Source: Protoeuglena noctilucae (Eukaryota > Chlorophyta > Pedinophyceae > Marsupiomonadales > Marsupiomonadaceae). From it: a stretch of DNA of 64,000 nt. The notes under the pieces were generated by a model, which was not told the DNA's origin, ran no database searches, and saw nothing but the letters and a program-made list of their open reading frames with translations. Positions 45,997 through 55,900 of this stretch are shown one piece after another. The stretch covers positions 310,001 to 374,000 of the forward strand of contig OY253679.1 in NCBI GenBank assembly GCA_958009085.1, in the 5' to 3' direction. Position 1 is the first letter of the stretch. Every line of letters begins with the position of its first letter. The translations under genes were made by a program, and so were the position numbers.

Positions 45997-46365
45997 CGCT
46001 GCTCAAGGTGCGTACATTCACCAGGTGCCGAGCTAGCGCGCCACACCCCGCCCACGCTGCCTGGCGTGCGCGGACAGGGCTGATCACGCGTCCCCGGTTC
46101 TTCCGGTTCTCGGCATACAATGTCTCGAGTTCAGCATGTATCAGCGCATGCGGGCTCGCCGTCGGTTTCAGGAGCCGCTTTCGTGAAACACACACACCGG
46201 CGCGTTTCGTCGATTGCCAGACACATCGTGGCCCCGATGCGTTTGCAGCAGCCAGATTTGGCGCTATACGCTCACATTGACCGCGGCGACACGGCCGCAC
46301 AGGCGCAGTCAGTCCTCCTCGGGCGCGCACGGATCGATCGGACTCGCGCTGCAGAGCCCGCCCGC
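45997..46365. other. Divergent promoter region of the S15 hydrolase and coproporphyrinogen oxidase
   Basis: Head-to-head spacer of 369 bases. No TATA box or coding motif was seen. If the hydrolase has further 5' exons, part of this region would belong to it. Confidence 0.45.
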
Positions 46366-48219
46366 CATGGCGATGGCCACGGCCTCTCGGCCACTCTCGG
46401 CATCCTTGTGTCCTGATCGAAGATGTCGTAGCCTCCACGCCGCGTTGCGGGGGCCAAGTCGTCCCGAATCGCGCCCGCGCTGCCGCATTGCCGATCCGTT
46501 GACACGCAGCCCCGCATCGCCGGCCGCGGCCCCGCGCCCCGAGGTCTCGACTGCGCAATCCGATTCGGCGGCGAATGAAGACAACTTCGAGGCGTTCGTG
46601 CAGGACGTGCAGCGCAGCATCATCGCGGAGGCGGAGGCGCTCGAGGGGAAGTTTGGGAAGGCGAGGGCTGCGCGCTCAGCGCATCTGCAGCCATGCAACT
46701 TCATGAATTGGTGCAGTTTGACATGGAATTGCCATCGACCGTGCTCTGCGCAGGGAGCGACGTTCCGGCACGACAGATGGGACCGTGACACGCGTGACGC
46801 AGGATTCGGCATCACTTCGGTTTTGGAAGACGGGGCGGTGCTCGAGAAGGGCGCCTGTAACGTGACGGTCGTCAGGGGGGTCCTCTCTGCCCAGGTAATC
46901 ATGTAAGGGCGTATTGGCTGTGGTCGCCAACTGTGCCATCACCAGCCAAGGCCCGTACCGCAGTGCCACTCCATCGCCGCACACCACACACACAATCACA
47001 CAACACCCCATCACTCTTCGTTGCCCCCGCAGCGTGCCCAGGCCATGAGCTCCCGCGGCCGCAGCAGCATCGACCCTGCCGGTGGTCAGCCGTACAGCGC
47101 GGCTGCCATGAGCCTCGTCTTCCACGCCAGGAGTCCGCTGGTCCCCACGCTGAGGGCCGACGTGCGTGTGTTTGAGGTGGCGGGGAACAGGTGAGGGTGG
47201 GGGCGGGGGTGGCAGTGAGGGTGGCAGTAGGGGTGGTGTTGAGGATGGTAGTGGGGGTGGCAGTGGGGGTGAGGGTGAGGGTGGCAGTGGGGGTAGCAGT
47301 GAGAGTGAGGGTGACGGTGCCATGCCTCGTTGCCTCTGCCCCCGCACAGGTGGTTCGGTGGCGGCTGCGACCTGACCCCCTCGTACGTGTATGAGGACGA
47401 CTGTCGCGAGTTCCACCGGTTCTGGAAGGAGCTCTGCGATCGGCACCACCCGGACCTGTACCCAGAGTACAAGGAGTGGTGCGACCGGTAAGTGGGAGGG
47501 GGAGTGGAAGGGAGAACAATGAGAGGGTAGTGCGATTGGTGAGCGGTGATTGCGGTAAATCGCTTGACATCTGTGACTCCGTGCAACCACTCCCAGTTAC
47601 TTCTTCATCCCCCACCAACACCCCACAATCCCCCCCATCCTCAGTTACTTCTTCATCCCCGCCCGCGGCGAGCACCGCGGCGTGGGGGGCATCTTTTTCG
47701 ACGACCTGGACGCCACCGACCCGCGCGGGTTCGATCCTCAGCAGTTCACGAAAGAGGTCGCGCGCGGCGTCGTGGCGTCCTGGGCCCCCATCGTGGAGCG
47801 GCGGCAGCGGGAGGGGTACACCGACGATCAGCGGCAGTGGCAGCTGCTGCGGAGGGGGCGTTACCTGGAGTTCAATCTACTGTACGACCGAGGGGTCAAG
47901 GTGACGCCCACCTTGACATGGAGAGGGGTAGCTGGGGTATTATGGTATGCAAGGGGCGCAGCATGTGCACATCTTCACACATCCGCCACCAAGCTATCCA
48001 CCATCATCTGACAAACACGCTTGCAGGAGAATAATGAGAATACTAATGTCATCATGCACTCGTTATTTATCGCAGTTCGGCCTGGACGGTGGCCGCGTGG
48101 AGTCGATCATGGTGTCAGCCCCGCCGCTCATCGCCTGGAGATACCGAGCGGAGCCGGAGCCGGGGACGCCCGAGCACGACTGCCTGGAGGTGCTGCGGAA
48201 ACCGAGACAGTGGGTCTGA
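46366..48219 (+). CDS. CPOX: Coproporphyrinogen III oxidase, plastid type
   Basis: Oxygen-dependent oxidative decarboxylation of coproporphyrinogen III to protoporphyrinogen IX, in the plastid haem/chlorophyll pathway. The start ATG (46366, in GCCATGGCG) opens a plastid-type leader ([20 protein letters not shown]). The mature part begins [20 protein letters not shown]. Family blocks are complete: [58 protein letters not shown] (core signature), [34 protein letters not shown] (active-site loop), [31 protein letters not shown] and the end [11 protein letters not shown]. The first intron (46661-46753) needs a GC donor (AAG|GCGAGG). Another intron repeats its 3' splice site. A TGTAA at about 48280 may be a poly(A) signal. 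Confidence 0.95.
47195..47340 (+). repeat. G-rich minisatellite in a coproporphyrinogen oxidase intron
   Basis: Irregular repeats of GGGTGGCAGT and GGGGGTGGCAG fill most of this intron before the CCCCCGCACAG acceptor. Similar GGTGGCAGT repeats occur in the armadillo gene intron at 30515-30580. Confidence 0.75.
47594..47660 (+). repeat. Duplicated 3' splice site plus exon start (coproporphyrinogen oxidase)
   Basis: CAGTTACTTCTTCATCCCC at the true exon start (exon from 47645) also occurs 48 bases upstream at 47594-47612, identical through the acceptor and the first 16 exon bases. Both sites have a C-rich tract in front. The 48-base offset is a multiple of three. Confidence 0.9.
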
Positions 48220-48491
48220 GGGAGATGTGTGTGATGGGGACCGCCCTATGAGAGGGTGCATGGGCAAGCAGGCGATCAGGTGTAATGCCTGATTTAGGCA
48301 AACTTGTCATCATTCATAGTTGTTTTCATGCTGCACGCACTGCAGCGTGGGATGGTGACTGGTTCGTGTCCCTTCATGGCACTTCAAAAAGCAACATGGA
48401 ACATCTGTTGGCTGCTGAGGAAAGCACGGCCAGCGAGATTGGAAAGCACGAAAAGCACACGCATGCAATCAGCGCAGTCAAACAATGGCCG

Positions 48492-50988
48492 TCAGTGCCT
48501 CATGGCACGCTCCGTGGCGGGCTGGGCAACATGCATGGAGTCCCCACGGCCAACACGGCCAACAGGCCCCCATCGGGACTCGTCCACCGCCGGCGTGGCA
48601 GCAGGTGAGGTCTCAAAAGCGGCCGCCAGCTCTGCAATGGCCGACGCAGCAGCAGACACCGACTCAGTCGCAGGTGCCGCCTTTGCAGCAGCCTCTGGCT
48701 CAGCAGCAGGCCCTGAGGCCAAAGCAGCCGCCAGCTCCGAAATGGCCGACTTGGCCGCAGACACCGACTCAGCCGCAGGTGCCGGCTTGGCAGCAGGTGC
48801 CGGCTTGGCAACAGCGGCTGCCTTAGCGACAGTCGGCGACGTGGCAGCAGGGTTCGGCTGAGCAACTGCAGCAGGCTTGGCAACTGCAGCAGGCTTGGCA
48901 GCAGCTGCCGGCTTGGCAGCCGCTGCTGGCTCAGCCACAGGCGCTGGCTCAGCAGCAGGGGCCGGGTCAGCGAAAGCCGCTGTTGCAGCACCAGGCTTGG
49001 AGTCCCCAGCCGGAGCCCGCTCAGCAACAGCCGCCTGCTTGGCAGCAGACACCGCCTCAGCAACAGGCGACTCCGCAAGTGCGGCGGGCTTGGCCGCAGG
49101 CACAGGCTCCGCAACTGCAGCAGGCTTGGCAGCAGCCTCCGGCTTGGTTGCAGGAGCAGGCTCAGCAGCAGGGGCTGATGCGACAGCAGGTGCGACAGCA
49201 GGTGCGACGGCAGGCTCCGACGTGGCCGCAGGTGCGGGCTCAGCCACAGCCGCCTGCTCAGCGACCGCCACAGGCTCCTCGACAGGGGCCGGCTCAACGA
49301 CAGCCGTTGGCTGGGCCGCAGCTGCTGGCTCAGCAACAGGGGCCAGCTTGACCATCGTCAAAGTCTCCTCCCCAGATGCGGCTGCCTTGAGTTTGCTGAG
49401 CAGTGTCGCTGCTGCTGGGTCCTCCAGATACGCCTCCCATCGGTCCACGACATCCGAAGAGCCATACCACACCTCGCTATCCCCTGCACAAGCAAGAGAT
49501 CAGCGATCATGGCACACGTGCCGTCTGCTTAGCTCAGCTCAAGCATGCCGCAGCGACACAAGACCAGCCAAGCAGCAAGCGCCGCATGTCACTTATGCTG
49601 CAGCGTACAAACGCAGTGAGTAGTACTATGCATTCGTACACCCATAGCACCCAGTTAGTGCTATCGAGGCGCCACGACTCACTGGTGGTCGGTCCGTGGT
49701 ACACCCCGTCCAGCGCCAGGCTCTCTGCCCCCGGCAGTGCCAGTGCCGCATCCACGGGTATGACCCCGTCCCCCCACGCGTCGCCCTGCCCCGTCGTCAG
49801 CTCATAGGACTGAAAAGCCAGGTCCGGCACGAGCCCCACCAACTGCGGGCGGGGACATGAAACGAGTGGTATGCCAGGAGATAAGTAAACTGCGGGTCTG
49901 GGACCCAAGGGAGGTGGGTCAGTCCCTGGGCACAAGCAGTGCATGTATATGGCAGATAACACAACACATCCCTGCTTCGATCCTCGCCTTGGTCCCCTGT
50001 GCGGCCTTCCCCGCGACGTTGACGTACCGCACCCCCGGCGCGGCCAGCCCGGGGTAGTGCTGGGCCACGAACGCGAGGTTTCTGGCAGCTACGCCCTCCT
50101 CGCTGACGTGGGGGGTGCCCAGGCACACCAGGGTGTGCACGGCGGGCCCGGCACCGTAGGTCTTGCCCCAGTAGGGCTCGCCCTTGCCCAGCCAAATGCG
50201 TGAGATCCAACCGGAGGCGCTGTGGGCAACCACGGCAGCGCGGAGGCCGCTGTAGGCCGGGCGGGGGCCCGCGGTCAGGTCGGTGAGGGATGAGAGGCCG
50301 TGGGAGGCGCCCTGGGAGGAGGGGATTGGGGGAGGAGTGTGGTGAGGGGTGACCAGAAGTAACGCAAAGCGAGGGGAAGTGCATGTCTGGTGAGTAGCAC
50401 CCAATCTCACCTTGGAGGCGTTCGCCATCTCCACAGTCCAGTCGAACACGGAGTAGCCACTCGGGAAAGCGATCTCGTCCGGTGGTGGCTGCGGCGTCAC
50501 TCCCAGGGACACCTGGCCGAGGTACTGGGCATAGGCGCGTAGAAGGGCATCGAGTGCGAAGTCGAGGCGGTCCAGCGTGGGCCGCTGGGATCGGCCACCG
50601 ACGGTCGGCAGCCACTGGAACCACCGGATGGGAGCCCCGGTGGCGAAGTAGCCGCGCGCGCGGAGGTCCTGAGGGAATACGCATGTCGCGTGCCACGTTA
50701 CGCGAGAGGATGTCTTGCCGAACTTGCCGAACAGAGCTATGAACATTACATTATGAGGTAAGTATCATCCAACTATATCCCGCTCACCTTGACCAGAGCG
50801 TCGTATTGGTGGCAATCGGTCAGGAAACCCGGGGCCACGAGCACGGCGCCACGGTCGTACACTCGGAGCCCGCGCGCGACGACGACACGCCTCTGTGCGC
50901 GATATGCACGCAACGGAAGCGCAGGCGGGGTCCGTGGGCCGGGGAGTGAGCCCCGCGCGGCTGCGGAAGCAGATCGACACGCAGCCAT
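48492..50988 (-). CDS. Plastid-type alpha/beta-hydrolase (lipase-like) with long Pro/Ala tail
   Basis: Exon 1 (50788-50988) encodes a leader MAACRSASAAARGSLPGPR and the first strand AVLVAPGFLTDCHQYDALVK. Exon 2 (50411-50668) adds FATGAPIRWFQWLPTVGG. The nucleophile elbow is AAVVAHSASGWISRIW, corresponding to GHSAGGW of the plant lipase-like family but with Ala and Ser in two Gly positions. A GDAWGDGVIPVDAAL acidic region and LALDGVYHGP (catalytic His) complete a triad. The intron 49843-49987 needs a GC donor (AAG|GCGAGG), giving AQGTK-LVGLVPDLAFQSYE. After about residue 330 comes a tail of nearly 300 residues of Ala, Pro, Glu, Lys and Val in short repeats (EPAPAAKPA-like), ending ERAMRH. Lipid substrate is unknown; chloroplast location is inferred from the leader. 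Confidence 0.75.
48600..49370 (-). repeat. Coding low-complexity repeat (Ala/Pro/Glu/Lys)
   Basis: Imperfect units of about 6-12 codons (AxPAAxPA types, with GCAGC/GGCTC-rich DNA) repeat over some 770 bases within one open frame. The reading frame is kept throughout, so selection or recent expansion is likely. Confidence 0.85.
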
Positions 50989-51352
50989 GCCGGGCAGGCG
51001 CGGCGGAGGCGCGAGCGTTCGCAATCTGCCAGCGGATGGTCACGAACGACACCAAGCTTGGTGACGCGCATAGAATGTGCACGAAGCTTCGCTCGTCTGG
51101 CCCTCTCCAGCGGGTCAAGACACAACATCTCTGACATCAAAGCCTGCCCTCCCACTTTGCCTTCTTCCGTCTGTCCCGGCTCTTATTGGCTGTCCTTCGT
51201 TGCGCTGCTCTTCCCATACGCGCTGTGTCACGCGAAGTCGCGGCCTTGCTGCACCCGAGCAGCGCCCCGTTCCATCGAGCCGTGACCCTGCGTTGCTTGG
51301 CCTCTGCCCTTGAGTGTTAGCTGAGTAGTCCCTGAATCGCGGCTGGGTAACC
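50989..51352. other. Divergent promoter region of lipase-like gene and GDT1
   Basis: Head-to-head spacer of 364 bases; nothing recognisable was seen. Confidence 0.45.
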
Positions 51353-52716
51353 ATGCAGGCCGTGCGGGCGCCCCTGTCCACGGGGGCGCTCATCGCGGGC
51401 AGTCCCACCACCTCCCGCGCATCTCCCAAGCCGCTCGCGCGCATGATTCTTGCGGATATCCCCACTTCCTCGCCTTGTAAAGCGGCGCTCGTCCCTTCGC
51501 CCCTCGCGCGAGGGCCCCGAGGAGCCCGGGTCGTGCTTGCCCGCTCCGCTGAAGCCGCCGCGGAAGGCCCTCCGGACGGGTGACTCGCAGTTGCCGGGAG
51601 CCACATTCGGGCTTTGTCTGCCCATCGGCAGCAGGGTGTCGCGGCTAGCGGCGGTGGTTCGCCGCGTCGGCTCCTCGCAGCAGCGCCTCCGATCCCTCCC
51701 GCCCCCGCAGCTCCGCCGCCGGGCTGAAGCGGGCCGTGGGCATCGCGCTCGTCGGAGGCATTGCGGCCGCACTCGCTGGCATGTACGCCTACGCGGGCTC
51801 CATCGCCGGCGTCCGGCAGCTCCTCTCCCAGTCGGGCTTCTCCGCAGCCTTTGCGCTCATCTTCGTCTCTGAGATCGGCGACAAGACCTTCTTCATCGCC
51901 GCACTCCTGGCTATGGAGTTTGGTCGCTGGCTTTCCTTCCTCGGTGAGCGGGCGAGCGATTGGGGCGCCGGGGCCGCGCCAGGCTGCGCCGAACGTCGCA
52001 TGCAACGTGCTGAGCATTCGCCGCGCAGGGACCATGTCGTCGCTGACTCTGATGACGGTCATTTCCGTGGGCATTGGAGTGCTGTTCCGCAACGTTCCGG
52101 AGGCGCTGAAGACCTCCGCGCCGGTCGGGGAATGGCTCTCTGTGGCGATGCTCCTTTGGTTCGGCATCCGCACGCTCCAGGCGGGGCTTGCGAGCAAAGT
52201 CGAGGACGGCGAGGAAGTAAGAGAATGATACTCGCAGTTCGCGATCTCTCCTGGCCGCTGCGGGGCGCGATGACCGTCGCTGCGGGCCCTTGCAGGACGG
52301 GGGCGAGCTGGGGGAGGCGCAGGAGACGGTGGAGCAGCGGAGGGCGAAGCTCGTGAGCGGGAACAAGTCGACATGGACGATATTCGCGGAGGTGGCATCG
52401 CTCATCTTCGTCGCTGAGGTTCGCGGCGCGAAAGGGGCCCGCAAAGCCCGCTCTCCCCGCCACTAGCATAATGTCCTCGTATCTGCCTCCGCCGCAGTGG
52501 GGAGACCGCTCCATGCTCGCCACTGTGGCGCTGGGGGCGGCGCAGAGCCCCGTGGGAGTGACGCTGGGCGCCGTCGGGGGCCACGCGTTGGCGACGGTGC
52601 TGGCGGTGCTGGGGGGATCGCTCATCTCGCGCTATATCTCCGAGCGCATGATCTCCATCATCGGGGGCGCCCTCTTCCTCGTGTTCGCCGCTGCCACCGC
52701 CGTGGGCCTCTTCTGA
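51353..52716 (+). CDS. GDT1/UPF0016 family cation transporter, PAM71-like
   Basis: Members move Mn2+ and/or Ca2+; plastid PAM71 supplies Mn to photosystem II. Five exons (51353-51579, 51711-51943, 52029-52216, 52296-52418, 52498-52716) give 329 residues in frame. A plastid-type leader (MQAVRAPLSTGALIAGSPTT, Ser/Ala/Arg-rich) is followed by VGIALVGGIAAALAGMYAY. The two diagnostic E-x-G-D-(K/R)-(T/S) motifs are both present: VSEIGDKTFFIAALLAME and VAEWGDRSMLATVALGAAQ. Six or seven membrane spans are visible, with a charged loop between the halves (EAQETVEQRRAKLVSGN). It ends AAATAVGLF. The choice of plastid over Golgi is inferred from the leader. Confidence 0.93.
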
Positions 52717-52939
52717 CGCCACGGCGGGCGCAGGACGCAGGCAATCGACGTGTCAGATGATTTAAGCCGCGATTGAAATCCGGCTTGGCACGACGCAAAT
52801 TGCGCACTATGAGGTTCCAGACACCCGTCACGGAAGACCGTTTGCGCATAACTCTGCACTACGGCCCGCTAGGGACCCGCACTGCGCACACTCTTGGAGC
52901 GACGAGCCCGGACAGGCAAGCTCCCCCGGCCTACCGGTC

Positions 52940-55900
52940 ATGGGCGGAGTCAAGAACTTAGAGGCCAAGAAGAAGGCGGCGAAAGTTTTTGCGAGCGCAG
53001 GCGGCGGGGGGACGAAGGCGAGGCTGCGGCCAGGCATAGCAGCCGGGTTGGCGAAGAGCGCGCGCGGAATCGGCGGCGCGGGATCGGATAGGGTGCAAAC
53101 GACGTAAACGGTGCTACTTGATCCATCGCAGGGCCCCGCGATCCTCGATAAGCGCAACCAAGAGCTCCCTTGCCCGCACTGCAACCGCGTCTTCAAGCAG
53201 AAGCAGCGGCTCGACCAGCACGTGCAGAGCCAGCACGCGGACGAAGCCGCACCGAGCAATGCATCCGCGAAGCCCGCCGAGGCCGGGCCGTCCGGATCGG
53301 GCGCGAGCGCGGCCCCCAAGCCCCAGCTCTTCGATGTGGGCTCACGAGGGGGCTTCTTCACGCAAAAGACGCCGCGGATGATGCTGCACGAGGTGATGTG
53401 CGCGAGCGTGGAGGCGATGCCACGACATGCAGCGCAGCGGGCCTGTAGAGGACCTCCTGCGCGTCGATGCAGCCAGGGCAACCTCGTGAGGACTTCAGAC
53501 CAAAGACAACATCCATACCCTGTCCTCTGGGACTGCGCAGTAATGCCGTGTTTACCAATTCTATAGTTCCTGTTTTCACCTCTACCTCGCCGCTCCCCCA
53601 ATGCAGTGGTGCCAGGGCCAGAAGCGCCCGACTCCGCGCTTCAAGCCCAAACAGGAGCCCGACGGGACGTGGAGCTGCAAGGTGGTGCTGCCAGACATCA
53701 AGGACAAGGATCGTGATGTGGTGGTCTTCTATGCCGGACAGGGCAAACCGGGGGCGCCCGATGAGGGCGAGGCGTTGCAGCGGGCGGCGGTGGCGGGGCT
53801 GTTTGCGACGCAGGGGGACCGGTCGCTGGAAAGGGTGCTGCCCAAGGAGTACGTGGACCAGTGGCTTGCCTTGGGGGAGGAGAAGAAGGTGGGGGTAGTG
53901 GGGGTAGGGGTGGCTAGGTGGGATGAGTTCGGGGGGTGTAGTGAGGGAGGGTGATGGGTGGTGGCGTGGCTGGGTCATGTAGTGGGCAGTGCTTCGTTCA
54001 CGTCTATCGTATGCCATCTCCTGTCCCTCGCTCGCCCTTCTGGGGCCAACCCTTGTCCCCTTGCATCGCTGCTTACTCAGGAGAGGGATGCGAGAGAGGA
54101 GGGGGGGAGAGAGTGCGAGGCACGCAGGGCCGAGGCCGAGAGGCGGCGGTTGGAGAGGGAGAGGCAGGCACAACGAGTGTACCTGAGCGCGGATGCGGCA
54201 GCGACAATCGAGGACAGCTTGAGAGGGGCGGGCATGGTGGAGGGCGGGGTGGCGGCGGGGGTGGCAGTGGGGGCGGGGGCGATGGTGGAGGGGCTGGGGC
54301 CGCTGGTGAAACGACTGCGGTGAGTGGGGAGTCGGGGCGGTGGTGATGCGGTTGCAGTGAGTGGGGAGTGGGACTGTGGTGGTCAAGTGCTGGCGTAAGT
54401 GATGAGGGCTGGTTGTCTCACACCTGCCATGGTCTAATCATCTTAAACTTTTCACCTGCATCGTCGCAGTCAGTTGGGATTCGAGGAGCGAGACGCGGCC
54501 AACGCCGCCGCCGCATCGGCAGCCACCGACCGAGCGACCGATTGAGCGGAGGGGAGCGCAAGTGGGGACATTGCCACCACATCCCTTGCACCGCACCCCT
54601 CCGACGCGGCTGCGTTTGAGGCGGCGCTGCAGCGGGCGGTGGAGTGGGCGTGCGTGCACGTGCCAGAGGAGCGTTTGCCAGAACAGTTCGCGCCGGTGTC
54701 GGGAGGCAAATCACGGGTGCGGGGCGATGATGTGGGGCTGTAGGGTTGCATGGCTGCGGTGAATGGTCCGTGACTGTCAGTGTCAGTCACGACTGTCGTC
54801 CTGTCTCCTACCCCATGCGCGATCAATGGTCACAGTCGCACCCCGATAGGCATCGCTCTCGCCATCTCCTCACCCCCTCCCCTCCCCAACCGCCGCAGTG
54901 CTGCACTGGTCTGGGGGTGCTGTCAGAAACGCAGGCGTGGGTGCCAGAAAAGCGGCAGCCGGGGACGGGCCCGGCACTGCCCTGGCGGCGGCTCTCTGGC
55001 AGTGCAGATATGAGGTGGGGGAAATTCGCAAGGCAGTGGGTGCCCTGCGGAGTCACGGGGTGGTCATACCCGGGGACGGTGTTGAGCGTGGCAACAAGGG
55101 TAGCGGCGAGGGTGGCAGTGGGGGTGATGGCGCTGCTGCAGATTCCGGCTGTGTGCTCGTGGCCTGGGCTGCTGGCGTGGCTGCGTGCGCGGGCGAGGGT
55201 GACGGTGACGGTGCAGCGAACAACGCGGTGGCTGAGGCGGTGGGGCGTGTGAGGGCGTACCAGGACGGTCTTAGTAAGGGCGATGGCAGTTGCAGTGCTG
55301 AGGGTGGCGACTGGCCTGGGGAGGCGTGGGCAGACGACACGGCAGCACTCGTGGCCATTTTCGGAGACGAGGCGGTTGTCTCCTCGAATGGACTATCAGT
55401 GCGGGTGACGTTGGACGTCATTGGGGACGCTGCGGCGTCGACGGGGGGTGGTGTACTGGCACCGACTCTGACGCTGGCGCTGCCAGAGGGCGCGTGTTAC
55501 CCAGACCACCCCCCGGCGGTGCTGCTGAGCGGCGTGGGCGTCGGCGCGGCCCGGGTGGTGCTGCGCCGCGTGCTGGCGCGCGCGCGCGCGGGAAAGGGTG
55601 CGCCGATGGGGTTTGACCTTGTGACCGAGGCGAAGGAGGCGCTGGCGGTGGCGAGGGAGGGCGGGGATGGGGCGGGTGTGGGAGAGCGCGAGGGGGCGGG
55701 CGAGGGGTTGGAATGGGGAGATGGGGCTGTGTCAGTGGCTGGCTCTGTGGCAGGGACGAGCACAGTTGGGGCGAGCGTGATGGATGGCGACACAGTGGTA
55801 TTGGACAGTATGGAAGACATGGCTGCGGACTTGTCTGAGGAAGACGAGGGAGATGGGGTGGATGAGAGGGGGAGGGCGGGCCGTGGGCGAGGGAGGGGGG

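Noticed and set aside
47195-47340. Coding repeat or telomere-like array
   Set aside because: GGGTGGCAGT units are irregular, lie within an intron bounded by clear splice sites, and do not match telomere motifs.
54543-54545. Selenocysteine at the in-frame TGA
   Set aside because: The position lies in a low-conservation Ala/Thr-rich linker, not at a redox site, and helicases of this group are not selenoproteins; no SECIS was looked for beyond reading.
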